Source: Secundilactobacillus folii
GTDB taxonomy: Bacteria; Bacillota; Bacilli; Lactobacillales; Lactobacillaceae
Reading direction: 5' to 3'
NCBI RefSeq assembly: GCF_009720675.1
Contig: NZ_WNJO01000017.1
Location: 1-35,929 of the forward strand
Length of the DNA stretch: 35,929 nucleotides
The position numbers were made by a program, and so were the translations under genes. Under the pieces are notes generated by a model. That model was not told the DNA's origin and searched no databases. It saw only the letters and a list, made by a program, of their open reading frames with translations. Within the stretch, counting starts at the first letter, position 1. Each line of letters starts with the position of its first letter. Shown piece after piece: positions 1-8,353 of the stretch.

Positions 1-558
1 AGTATTTTGATTTTTTATGTTTGCTGGAATTTATTAGCTAATACTTTTGGTCAATTTCAGACTTTTACTTTAGTTCAGGCTCATGCAAGTCAAAGCTTTG
101 CTACTGGAGCTGGCATTGTTTTAAACTTTATTTCACTGTTGGCTACAATGGCATTTGCGTCAGTGGCTGGTGGAAAATATCGGAACAAATTCTTCTTAGT
201 TGGAATTACCGTTCAATTCTTAGCAATGCTTGGTTTGGCAATCAGCAGTCATGCTTTGTGGCCAATTGTAATTGCAATTGGTGCCTATAATATCGGGAAT
301 AATATCGCTGGTGAAGCAATGTATAAAGTATGGACGCAAGAAGCCTTTCCAGTTGAGGTACGTGCATCTGTTCAAGGATTTATCAATGGCTTCTCACGAT
401 TTTGCTGTGGCTTGTTTGCTATTATTACACCTGCTTTGGTTGTTCCATCAGCAATTCGAAACACAATGTTTGGCTTCGCTGGGATTGTTTTCATCAGTTT
501 TGTTGCCGGAGTAATCATGATGAGATTAGAGAAGAAGCATGGAGTCAATGACTTTTAA
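1..558 (+). CDS. MFS permease, C-terminal half (5' end outside window)
   Basis: The reading frame is open from base 1, so this is the C-terminal part (about 185 residues) of a major facilitator superfamily transporter. About six hydrophobic segments are visible. It aligns along its whole length with the C-terminal half of the permease at 2180-3460: both share the block around WGEALYKIWTQ/AGEAMYKVWTQ, followed by FPVEVRAS or YPVDARAS and then a transmembrane helix. The two are therefore paralogues. The stop codon lies 29 bp before the rhamnosidase start, so the genes are probably cotranscribed. By context the likely substrate is a rhamnose-containing glycoside or oligosaccharide; that is inference. 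No start site or promoter can be judged. Confidence 0.85.
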   Translation, partial: SILIFYVCWNLLANTFGQFQTFTLVQAHASQSFATGAGIVLNFISLLATMAFASVAGGKYRNKFFLVGITVQFLAMLGLAISSHALWPIVIAIGAYNIGNNIAGEAMYKVWTQEAFPVEVRASVQGFINGFSRFCCGLFAIITPALVVPSAIRNTMFGFAGIVFISFVAGVIMMRLEKKHGVNDF

Positions 559-587
559 GGAAATTACGAATTAAAGGAGAAATTGTT

Positions 588-2165
588 ATGGGATTTACAT
601 TTCAGATTAACGATGACGTTCGGTTTAAACATGATCAATCATTGCTGAATAAAGCCGCCAACTATCGTCCAAAAATTTATGATCAAAAAATGACTGCTAG
701 GTCGATCGTTGAACTGAAAAAAGATACAACATTGTTGGAGGGCGTTGGTGTCAAAAAGATAGCTGACATTCATGAATTGCCAAAACAGCATTTAAAGCGT
801 AGTGATCAGGTAATTTTAGATTTTGGTAATCACAGAGTGGGCAAGTTTAGTATTAACATTGATTCTGTTGGCTCACCTATGGATGCACCTTTATTCTTAA
901 AATTGAAGTTTGCGGAGATGCCTGCAGAACTCGCTCAAGATAGTGCAGATTATGACGGCTGGTTAAGCAAGTCATGGATTCAAGAAGAATATGTCCATTT
1001 GGATACTTTGCCAGTTACCCTTAAATTACCTCGTCGTTACAGTTTTCGTTTTGTTGAACTAACGGTTCTCGATACTTCACCAAAATGGCAAGCAGTTTTC
1101 GATGCACCAACTGTTGAAACTGAAAGTGCAGTTCAGGAGAATACGATTAAAGCACCAGAACTTGCGGATCCTAAATTGAAAAGAATTTACCAAGTTGGAT
1201 TGAAAACGTTAGCTGACTGTATGCAAACCGTCTTCGAAGATGGTCCTAAGCGTGATCGCCGTTTATGGATTGGAGACTTAAGACTGCAAGCGTTAGCCGA
1301 TTATTCAACTTTCAAGAATATTGATATCGTCAAGCGCTGCCTTTATTTATTTGGAGCTATGCCGACAGAAGACGGTCGCATTCCTGCCAATGTATTCACG
1401 CAACCCAAGGAGCAGCCGGACGATACTTTCTTATTCGATTACGGTTTATTCTTTATATCGATTCTGTCGGATTATGAAGAATTTAATCCTGACCGAGAAG
1501 TGTTGGATGATCTATATAATGTTGCAAAAAGACAAATGGATGTTGCTTTAAAGCAGGTAAATTCTGAAGGTGAGTTACAGTTAAATGATGATTATCCGGT
1601 GTTCATTGACTGGTCTAACGATTTCAATAAGGCTACTGCGGGTCAAGCAGTGTTAATTTATACGCTCAAGCAGTTTATCGAATTAGCAAATCAGAAGCAT
1701 GATGCTGACACTAATAAGTACACGTCTAAACTGACAAAGTTAACTGAGTTCGCTAATAAGCAGCTTTTTGATACCAAGTCGGGATTCTTCGTTTCCGGTA
1801 AGAAACGTGAGGTCAATGTTGCCAGTCAAGTATGGATGACCCTAGCACACGTTAAAAATGATCATGATACACAGCAGTTGATGACCCAGACAGTTAAACA
1901 GTTGTTCCCAATTAAAGGTATTGCTACACCGTACATGTATCATCATGTAACTCAAGCCTTATTTGAAGCGGGCTTAAAAGATGAAGCTGTCCAATTGATG
2001 AAAGACTATTGGGGTAAGATGATTGATCTTGGTGCTGATACATTTTGGGAAGCATTTGATCCAGATAAGCCTGATTATTCGCCGTATGGCAGCTCTATAT
2101 TAAATAGCTATTGTCACGCTTGGAGTTGTACACCTGTTTATCTCATAGACAAGTATCTTTCTTAA
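588..2165 (+). CDS. GH78 family alpha-L-rhamnosidase, short form
   Basis: A 525-residue intracellular glycosidase (no signal peptide or membrane segment) predicted to remove terminal alpha-L-rhamnose from glycosides such as plant flavonoid or terpenyl rutinosides. The (alpha/alpha)6 catalytic domain fills residues about 190-525. It carries the GH78 block DGPKRDRRLWIGD (residues 218-230), holding the three conserved acidic positions D218, D223 and D230, and the second conserved block TFWEAFDP with E488. The chain ends right after the SYCHAW...PVYLI segment, so the beta-sandwich C-terminal domain present in the paralogue at 3503 is absent. AAAGGAGA precedes the ATG by seven bases. It lies between two MFS permeases; the next gene starts 14 bp after its stop. 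A similar ram1/ram2 rhamnosidase locus with an intervening transporter is known, as I recall, from Lactiplantibacillus plantarum. Family call is firm; substrate is not. Confidence 0.88.
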   Translation: MGFTFQINDDVRFKHDQSLLNKAANYRPKIYDQKMTARSIVELKKDTTLLEGVGVKKIADIHELPKQHLKRSDQVILDFGNHRVGKFSINIDSVGSPMDAPLFLKLKFAEMPAELAQDSADYDGWLSKSWIQEEYVHLDTLPVTLKLPRRYSFRFVELTVLDTSPKWQAVFDAPTVETESAVQENTIKAPELADPKLKRIYQVGLKTLADCMQTVFEDGPKRDRRLWIGDLRLQALADYSTFKNIDIVKRCLYLFGAMPTEDGRIPANVFTQPKEQPDDTFLFDYGLFFISILSDYEEFNPDREVLDDLYNVAKRQMDVALKQVNSEGELQLNDDYPVFIDWSNDFNKATAGQAVLIYTLKQFIELANQKHDADTNKYTSKLTKLTEFANKQLFDTKSGFFVSGKKREVNVASQVWMTLAHVKNDHDTQQLMTQTVKQLFPIKGIATPYMYHHVTQALFEAGLKDEAVQLMKDYWGKMIDLGADTFWEAFDPDKPDYSPYGSSILNSYCHAWSCTPVYLIDKYLS

Positions 2166-2179
2166 GAAAGGAAAAAGTT

Positions 2180-3460
2180 ATGAATGACAAAAGGGTTAGT
2201 CTAAGTAAAGATGATGTGATGCTGATATTTGTCGCTGGTTTAGCTTCCTACATGGATGCCGCTTTATTAGTAAGTTTGGGAGTTGCTTTGCCAATTTGGA
2301 CAAAGTATCTAACATTGAATAGCTGGATGGTCGGATTAATTAGTACACTATTAACTGTTGCAGTTGCGATTGGTTCATTTATTGGTGGCTGGTTATCTGA
2401 TAAGTTTGGGCGAGTTACCGTTTTCAATGCTGATATTTTCTTCGTTGCGGTTGGCTCATTTATCATTGCAATTTCAAGTAATGTTACAATTCTGTTAATT
2501 GGTGTCATTATTGCAGGCTTAGCTTCAGGTGCAGACTTACCGACCTCGTTGGCCGTGATTTCGGAGCGTATGACAAAGGAAGTTTACGGACGAGCAATAT
2601 CTTCCACACAAATGTTTTGGACTGTGGGTATTTTATTATCACAGTTTATAGGTTTTTTAACTGCTACACGTGGAATGGGCAGTCCAGCGGCGCTTTTTGG
2701 TTGGATTGGATTAGTTGCATTAATTAACTGGTGTGTACGAGTTTTCTCAAAAAAATTCCGGACAATTGAAACAACTTTAGCAGTTGAGGTTCAAAATGAG
2801 ACTCACTCGGTATCTAAGCCAAAGAAGTACCATGTCAATGATTTATTGAAGCATCGCAATATCTTAATTTCAATTGTGTTGTTGACAATTTTTTATCTTT
2901 TTTGGAATTTACCAGCAAATACTTGGGGATCATTTGTTAATTATTTTCTTGTAACCGTAGATAACCGTAGCCAAGCTTATTCGACAGTTATTGCCTTAAT
3001 AGCCAATATTGCTTGTTTGATTTCTAACTTTTTCTACTTTAAAGTTTCGGATACAAAGTGGCGATATCCAGTCATGTATGGTGGCTTGTTAGTTGGGTTA
3101 ATTGCTTTTTTAACCGCTGGTATTTTCAGTAGTTATTGGCAAGCATTTACCCTTGCCTATATCTGTTACTCAGCTACAAATACTCTATGGGGTGAAGCAC
3201 TCTATAAAATTTGGACACAGTCATTTTATCCAGTAGATGCCCGGGCCTCATTAACTGGTTTCTCATATGGTGTTGTGAGAGCGCTTACAGCACTATTTTC
3301 CTTAATTACACCGACACTTATGGGATATTCTCCAAAAATGCTGCTCTGGATTATGGCAGGGTGCACATTAGTTTCAGGTCTCTGTGCAATTATTATTGTG
3401 CAACACAGAGATAAATTTAAGGCAACAGATTTGGAAAACGAGCAAGTTGAATCGGAATAA
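2180..3460 (+). CDS. MFS permease, probable rhamnoside transporter
   Basis: A 426-residue, 12-helix major facilitator superfamily protein. The loop between helices 2 and 3 has the MFS signature GGWLSDKFGR. A longer reading frame opens upstream inside the rhamnosidase gene, but the ATG at 2180 is preceded by AAGAAAGGAA and begins MNDKRVSLSK, so I use that start. The C-terminal half is paralogous to the permease truncated at the left edge. It sits 14 bp after one rhamnosidase and 42 bp before the other, so it probably imports the substrate of one of them. The spread of charged residues resembles sugar/organic-acid porters more than drug exporters, but substrate assignment rests on context only. 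Confidence 0.85.
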   Translation: MNDKRVSLSKDDVMLIFVAGLASYMDAALLVSLGVALPIWTKYLTLNSWMVGLISTLLTVAVAIGSFIGGWLSDKFGRVTVFNADIFFVAVGSFIIAISSNVTILLIGVIIAGLASGADLPTSLAVISERMTKEVYGRAISSTQMFWTVGILLSQFIGFLTATRGMGSPAALFGWIGLVALINWCVRVFSKKFRTIETTLAVEVQNETHSVSKPKKYHVNDLLKHRNILISIVLLTIFYLFWNLPANTWGSFVNYFLVTVDNRSQAYSTVIALIANIACLISNFFYFKVSDTKWRYPVMYGGLLVGLIAFLTAGIFSSYWQAFTLAYICYSATNTLWGEALYKIWTQSFYPVDARASLTGFSYGVVRALTALFSLITPTLMGYSPKMLLWIMAGCTLVSGLCAIIIVQHRDKFKATDLENEQVESE

Positions 3461-3502
3461 CAAGCAGTTAGATATTGGTTTCACTTGAAAGGAAGTTGAA
3501 GT

Positions 3503-5461
3503 ATGTCGGAAAGTACAGCAGTTTGGTTGTGGTACCCAGGAGATTTTGAAATTCACCAAGGGATGTTACAAAATTTCAAACGGGAAGAACGCGGGATGGG
3601 GTGGCCAGCATATTGGTACATTGATGATTGTAATCGTAACGTTAAATTTACCCGAACTTATCAACTTGGTCAACCAACCCAGTTCATCGTTCATGCAATT
3701 GGCACGGGTTATGTTGCAGTTAACGAACATAAATATCGTTTCGATGAAGTTATAAATTGCGAAACTGGTAAAAATGATATTGAGATTCATGTTGGTAATG
3801 TCTCTGGATTGCCGGCTATCTACATTGAAGGAAATATAGTGAAATCTGATGAGGGTTGGTTAGCGTCAAATTTTGTGACTTCAGCACTTTCTGGTCATGA
3901 TCCTTTATATACACGTCCTGATCAGGATCCAAACGTCATTGAATATGAGACTAAAACTGTTCCTGTGGCTTCACATAAATCAGTTGACAATGGAATATTG
4001 TTCGATTTTGGTCGTGCGGTAGATGGAACTTTAATTGTAACCTTAGCTGGTCCCAAAACAATTACGCTCTGCTATGGTGAATCAGAAACAGAAGCTAGAG
4101 ACGTGGAATATTGTTATTACAAGCAAGAGAATGTTAGTGCTAACTCGCAAATTCGTAAGCGAGCCTTCCGTTATGTTTTCGTACCCAATGTAACTGATGG
4201 TGAGGTTGATTTAACGGCTATTCATGAGTTTGTACCAAAATTAAATCCATCATCATTTAAATCCGATAATTCTTTGATCAATAGGATTTGGAATGTATCT
4301 ACGGAAACACTTAACTTATGTAGTAATGTGTTCTTCATAGATGGAATTAAGCGTGATCGCTGGATTTGGGCTGGGGATGCATATCAAGCTAACTTTATCA
4401 ATCAATATTCTTTCTTTAACGAAGATATTGATAAGCGTACTCTGCTGGCTTTACGTGGGCAATATGACATTAAGCAACATATGAATACTATCGTTGATTA
4501 TTCGCTTCTTTGGGTCATCGGTATCTTAAATCATTACCAAATGACAGGTGATAAATCATTTCTAAAAATGATTTTCCCTAAAATGGAAAGTATGGTTCGT
4601 TATTTTATTCAGCAAACAAATGACAAGGGTTTCATTTATGGTCGCAAAAACGATTGGATTTTTGTTGATTGGTCAGAAATTGATAAAGAAGGCACAGTAT
4701 CGGCTGAACAAATATTGTTATTGGAAGATTATAAAACTATGCTGACTTGTGGTAAAGTTTTAGGTAAAGATATGTCCGAGTATCAAGAAAAATACAATCA
4801 ATTATACGATAATTTGATGAAGTATTTTTGGGATGACGAAAAGAGTGCATTCATTGATTCGTATGAGTCAGGAAAGCGACATGTTACACGTCATGCCAAT
4901 ATCTTTGCCATCTTGTTTGATATCGTTGATGCAGATAAGCAGAAGTCTATTCTTAAAAATGTATTACTGAATGATCATATAACTCAAATCACGACACCTT
5001 ATTTTAAGTTCTTTGAACAGGATGCTCTGTGTAAATTAGGTGAGCAAAAACGTGTGTATCAGGTACTCTTAAATTATTGGGGAGGTATGCTAGATCGAGG
5101 AGCGGTGACATTCTGGGAGGAATTTGATCCCAAACAACATGGAAAAGACATGTACGCAATGTACGGAGATCCATATGGTAAAAGCCTGTGTCATGCTTGG
5201 GGAGCCAGTCCAATTTATTTATTGGGACGTCACTTTATTGGTTTACGGCCAACCCAACCTGGGTATGCAACATTTAAACTCACCCCAAAACTTGATGAAT
5301 TTAAGACGTTGCATTCAGTTTTACCAATTAAAAACGGTACAGTCACTATCGATAAGGATGCTACTAAGTTGACAGTTACAGCAACTAGAGATGGTGGTAG
5401 TGTAGAATTTAATGGTAAAACTTATAGCCTAAAAGCTAATGAAAAAACTATTATTCGGTAG
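3503..5461 (+). CDS. GH78 family alpha-L-rhamnosidase, long form
   Basis: A 652-residue cytoplasmic glycosidase. The N-terminal part (1-250) is a beta-rich accessory region starting AVWLWYPGDFEIHQG; the (alpha/alpha)6 catalytic domain runs from about 255 to 575; a C-terminal beta-sandwich follows (GLRPTQPGYATFKLTP, about 580-652), as in full-length GH78 enzymes. The acidic motif is DGIKRDRWIWAGD (280-292), and the second conserved acid lies in TFWEEF (E539). There is no signal peptide. AAAGGAAG precedes the ATG. It is the last gene of the four-gene cassette and is followed by a strong hairpin terminator. The two enzymes differ in domain content and in the residues around the motif, which suggests different aglycone or linkage preference (inference). 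Confidence 0.9.
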   Translation: MSESTAVWLWYPGDFEIHQGMLQNFKREERGMGWPAYWYIDDCNRNVKFTRTYQLGQPTQFIVHAIGTGYVAVNEHKYRFDEVINCETGKNDIEIHVGNVSGLPAIYIEGNIVKSDEGWLASNFVTSALSGHDPLYTRPDQDPNVIEYETKTVPVASHKSVDNGILFDFGRAVDGTLIVTLAGPKTITLCYGESETEARDVEYCYYKQENVSANSQIRKRAFRYVFVPNVTDGEVDLTAIHEFVPKLNPSSFKSDNSLINRIWNVSTETLNLCSNVFFIDGIKRDRWIWAGDAYQANFINQYSFFNEDIDKRTLLALRGQYDIKQHMNTIVDYSLLWVIGILNHYQMTGDKSFLKMIFPKMESMVRYFIQQTNDKGFIYGRKNDWIFVDWSEIDKEGTVSAEQILLLEDYKTMLTCGKVLGKDMSEYQEKYNQLYDNLMKYFWDDEKSAFIDSYESGKRHVTRHANIFAILFDIVDADKQKSILKNVLLNDHITQITTPYFKFFEQDALCKLGEQKRVYQVLLNYWGGMLDRGAVTFWEEFDPKQHGKDMYAMYGDPYGKSLCHAWGASPIYLLGRHFIGLRPTQPGYATFKLTPKLDEFKTLHSVLPIKNGTVTIDKDATKLTVTATRDGGSVEFNGKTYSLKANEKTIIR

Positions 5462-5485
5462 AAATTGATTTAGAATTTAACTGAG

Positions 5486-5532
5486 AAAAGGAGCAGTACC
5501 ACTGCATTTAACGGTGGTACTGCTCCTTTTTT
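5486..5532. terminator. Bidirectional Rho-independent terminator
   Basis: A 17-bp perfect stem (5486-5502 with 5514-5530) and an 11-base loop, with an A run on the left and T run on the right. It sits between the convergent rhamnosidase cassette and gshA and probably ends both transcripts. Confidence 0.88.
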
Positions 5533-5543
5533 GATCATTAGAC

Positions 5544-6902
5544 TTACTGTGGATCCCAACTGCCCTTAAACAGTTCGGTTTTCAAATCATCAGCGGACAG
5601 TTGTCGCTTTTGGTCAAACCCCTTGAATGGCCGAATACTTTGTAGGGCTGAATTTTGATAACGTTTAGCCCGTTTTAGTGCGTACCCTTCTAAAGAGCCA
5701 TCTTCGGCATGGGTCATTAGGCGTGCGCTGGGGGTAGTGGTCGGATTTTCGATGCGGTCCTCTAAATCTTCCAGTTCCTCTTGATATTCCGGACCGAGCT
5801 GAATCTGGTTGGCGTACATCTCCAACCGGCGCATCATTGCGCGGGCCTTCGCCTGAAACTGAGTGGGGGTGTTAGGTTCTTCAACCGAGACGAGTTCGTT
5901 CATTTCGTCGGCGCGAGCGATGACTTTTTGAACCTCTTCAGGGTGCAGTGCCGGCGTCATGATGAAGTAGCTTGCCATTAATCTCAAAAAGCGCAGCGTG
6001 CCGGTACGGACACCTACAGAACTACTTGGATCTAAGTCCAGCATGCGCAGTTCCAAATACTGAATACCAGTCTTTGGTAAATCTTTCAAGTTTGAATTAC
6101 CCTTAAAACGAACGGCACCATGGAATTCATAGTCTGAAATCAACGTGCCTTCCTTGGCACCCTTCTCAATGCGGTCTACGTAGCGTTGAACGCTAGTGTA
6201 ATCGCCCTTAAACTTAGTGCCAAAACCATATGTACTTTGACGAATGCTGCGAACGGGATGCTTTGGTCCCTGACCATTTTCAAAATAACCCTTTTCCGCA
6301 ATTGGACTGGCACCGAAGAGGTAAGTGATCAGCCAGCGATAACGGATGAATCCTTGGGCGATGATCGTGTATAGATAGTTCTCGAGATCTACGCGATCGG
6401 GAAAAAGATCCTTCATTTGTTCATAAACCATTTCAAATACGTGATTGTCAATACTCAAATTAATGTGGGCGCCACATGGTGTTCCGGCTGAAAAACCGTG
6501 TCGCTTGACCCATTCGTGCAGGTAGGCCTCTTTATCAGGCCCCATTTTAGCAAGTGGGATTTTTGACTTATCCTTGGGCAACCGTGGCGGCATTGATAAG
6601 GGCCAAAGTAGTTCGCCGGGAGACAGCGCCGTTCGCAGTGCGTTATTTAGACTGAACAAATAGTGCATCGCGTCCAGCGCATGGCTGGCAGGTGGCGTCA
6701 CCACTTCTGACATCGTTTCCAAGAAATCATTTGTAATCCATGGATTGGTTTTTTCATCCCCCGCACCGGCTGGATATGGTTCCTGACTTAATTCACCAGT
6801 TTCGTCCACCCGCTGCATTTCAATTTCTAGTCCCATGGTAAAATCCTGCGTCTTAGCGACTGCTTCATTATCGAAAATTAGTTGTCCAATTTCGCTGAAC
6901 AT
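5544..6902 (-). CDS. gshA: Glutamate-cysteine ligase (GshA type)
   Basis: A 452-residue ATP-dependent ligase joining L-glutamate (through its gamma carboxyl) to L-cysteine, the first step toward glutathione. Family landmarks: GLEIEMQRVD near the N-terminus, the SEVVTPP block, GTPCGAHINLSI, YGFGTKFKGDY and YLELRMLDLDP. The protein stops after the ligase domain; the C-terminal ATP-grasp domain of bifunctional GshF (about 750 residues) is missing and no gshB lies in the window. The open frame extends to a TTG five codons upstream, but the ATG at 6902 has GGAGG eight bases ahead and is preferred. It lies 64 bp downstream of the MFS gene on the same strand, with only an AT-only inverted repeat between, so cotranscription is possible. 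Product: gamma-glutamylcysteine, if no synthetase exists elsewhere. Confidence 0.88.
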   Translation of the reverse strand: MFSEIGQLIFDNEAVAKTQDFTMGLEIEMQRVDETGELSQEPYPAGAGDEKTNPWITNDFLETMSEVVTPPASHALDAMHYLFSLNNALRTALSPGELLWPLSMPPRLPKDKSKIPLAKMGPDKEAYLHEWVKRHGFSAGTPCGAHINLSIDNHVFEMVYEQMKDLFPDRVDLENYLYTIIAQGFIRYRWLITYLFGASPIAEKGYFENGQGPKHPVRSIRQSTYGFGTKFKGDYTSVQRYVDRIEKGAKEGTLISDYEFHGAVRFKGNSNLKDLPKTGIQYLELRMLDLDPSSSVGVRTGTLRFLRLMASYFIMTPALHPEEVQKVIARADEMNELVSVEEPNTPTQFQAKARAMMRRLEMYANQIQLGPEYQEELEDLEDRIENPTTTPSARLMTHAEDGSLEGYALKRAKRYQNSALQSIRPFKGFDQKRQLSADDLKTELFKGSWDPQ

Positions 6903-6966
6903 TTTAGCCACCTCCAAGCATATCTAAGAAAACAATTAATAAATGAGAAAATTATTAATGATTAGT

Positions 6967-8112
6967 TTACACTCTTCGAAGCCCGTAGTACAGGGTCAAT
7001 ATTAAATATCCGACGGTAAACCAGAAAAGAATCCCAAACATACTGGTGTAGCTTGTAATATCAATGATTTTACCAAGCAAATAGGCGCCGATACCCATGC
7101 CAAAATCGTAGCAGTTTAAGAAGGTTCCGGTGGCCGATTCACGGCGAGTATTTCCAGCCTTCTTCAAAACCCACGATTGAACCGTGGGGAAGATGGCACC
7201 GTCAGCGGCACCAAAGAAGACCCCGGCAAGAATTAGCTGCCATTGTGTGGATAGCAGCCAGATCAGCGTTAGACTGATGATCAAGCAAGCGACAGCGGGC
7301 AGCAATACGAAGAACGGTCCTCGTTGGTCAAATAGGTTACCCACAACTGGCCGCAGAGCCACGCCTACGATGGCCGCAGCGAAGAAAAACCAAGCCGTGC
7401 CGTTAATGTGACGTGATGCAGCAAATAGCGCAATATAGGATAGTACGCCGCTCATGATAATGCCGAGGCAAAATATGAGTAGTGACTGAGGAATGAAATC
7501 TCGCTGAATGCCTGCCAATAAGGGCTGCTTGGAGACGTGCGATGACAGTGGGCGAGGCGTAATAAACGTCAGCATTACCATTGCAACGATCAGGATCAAG
7601 ATACAGGTCAGAAAAAAGGCGTTAAATGAGATTGATTGTGCAATTGGCAGCGCAATAAGTGGCGCAAGTGAAGCGGTCAGCATGCTGCTAACGCCAAAGT
7701 AGCCCATGCCCGTCCCTAACCGGCTCATAGGTAACTCATCGGCGGCAGCTGTGGCAAAGTAGGTGGTCCCAAGTCCGTGCCCGATTCCGTTCAGCAACCG
7801 AAAGGCAATTAGAGCCAAAAAGGGGGTGAAAAAGGGATAAGCAATTGAAGCCAGCAGATACAGTAAAACACCGGTGATCAGCAAACTTTTCTTTTTAAAA
7901 TGCAGCAGTAATCGCCCGGAAAATAACCGAACTACTAGGGCCGAAAACATGAGTGCTCCAACGAAGAGGCCAATCTCAGCGGCGTCCATCCCCAAAGACT
8001 TCCCATAAAGCGGCAGAACTGGTACCTGCATGTTGTACACCATGAAGAGTAAGGCGTTTCCACCAAATAACAAGGTAAAGTTTTTGGTCCCAAAAGACTG
8101 ATGTGAAGCCAT
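6967..8112 (-). CDS. MFS transporter, DHA1-like exporter
   Basis: A 381-residue, 12-helix MFS protein similar in layout to small-molecule exporters (YfcJ/YhhS or DHA1-like families). The first helix carries LFGGNALLFMVYNMQVPVLP; a motif-A-like loop is degenerate (FSGRLLLHFKKK). The frame extends seven codons further to a GTG, but the ATG at 8112 has AAAGGA nine or ten bases ahead and is the better start. A consensus promoter lies at 8233-8261 with a terminator hairpin between it and the ribosome site, so expression is probably set by attenuation. It is followed by gshA and is divergent from a CoA-disulfide-reductase-like gene. Substrate unknown; the thiol-related neighbours are only a hint. 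Confidence 0.82.
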   Translation of the reverse strand: MASHQSFGTKNFTLLFGGNALLFMVYNMQVPVLPLYGKSLGMDAAEIGLFVGALMFSALVVRLFSGRLLLHFKKKSLLITGVLLYLLASIAYPFFTPFLALIAFRLLNGIGHGLGTTYFATAAADELPMSRLGTGMGYFGVSSMLTASLAPLIALPIAQSISFNAFFLTCILILIVAMVMLTFITPRPLSSHVSKQPLLAGIQRDFIPQSLLIFCLGIIMSGVLSYIALFAASRHINGTAWFFFAAAIVGVALRPVVGNLFDQRGPFFVLLPAVACLIISLTLIWLLSTQWQLILAGVFFGAADGAIFPTVQSWVLKKAGNTRRESATGTFLNCYDFGMGIGAYLLGKIIDITSYTSMFGILFWFTVGYLILTLYYGLRRV

Positions 8113-8232
8113 AAATAAACATCCTTTCCCCACAAAAAAGCCAGACAGAATTATTGCTAACCTTGTCTGGCTTTTTTGCCGTCCGATTGAAATCTTATCT
8201 CGCCTATCCAGGCGCTCCGAATTAGTAATTTC
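8113..8232 (-). promoter_or_regulatory. Structured 5' leader with attenuator hairpin for the MFS-gshA unit
   Basis: Read on the minus strand, the leader begins just below the promoter. It has a small hairpin CGCCT/AGGCG and then a 14-bp perfect stem ending in six Ts (8134-8147 with 8164-8177). Only 6-7 bases separate the T run from the AAAGGA ribosome site. No plus-strand gene needs a terminator here, so the hairpin lies inside the MFS 5' UTR and should stop transcription unless relieved. There is no T-box sequence, and I could not match the upper part to a riboswitch consensus that I know. Confidence 0.6.
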
Positions 8233-8261
8233 AAGATACCGGAATAGACCAAGGCTGTCAA
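8233..8261 (-). promoter_or_regulatory. Sigma-A promoter for the MFS exporter
   Basis: On the minus strand: TTGACA (8256-8261), a 17-bp spacer, then TATCTT (8233-8238). Its -35 box is five bases from the -35 box of the divergent plus-strand promoter. Confidence 0.7.
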
Positions 8262-8266
8262 GGTTT

Positions 8267-8294
8267 TTGATAGAACTAATCGCTTGCGTATCAA
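8267..8294 (+). promoter_or_regulatory. Candidate promoter for the CoA-disulfide-reductase-like gene
   Basis: TTGATA (8267-8272), a 16-bp spacer, TATCAA (8289-8294). Slightly short spacer, but the position and back-to-back arrangement fit. Confidence 0.5.
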
Positions 8295-8320
8295 TGGGTT
8301 AACCGGTATTCTGAGCTTGT

Positions 8321-8334
8321 AGAAACCGCTTACA
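8321..8334. promoter_or_regulatory. cre-like catabolite control site
   Basis: On the minus strand this reads TGTAAGCGGTTTCT, matching 13 of 14 positions of the cre consensus TGWAANCGNTNWCA. It lies between the promoter and the ribosome site of the gene at 8354, where CcpA binding would block elongation. Confidence 0.5.
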
Positions 8335-8353
8335 AAGAAAGGTCGGGATCAGT

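Noticed and set aside
2111-2179. Upstream extension of the second MFS permease into the rhamnosidase gene
   Set aside because: The extension is hydrophilic, overlaps the rhamnosidase end, and the ATG at 2180 has its own ribosome site.
8134-8177. Ordinary intergenic terminator
   Set aside because: No transcription unit ends here on either strand; the hairpin lies between the minus-strand promoter and its gene, so I treat it as an attenuator.
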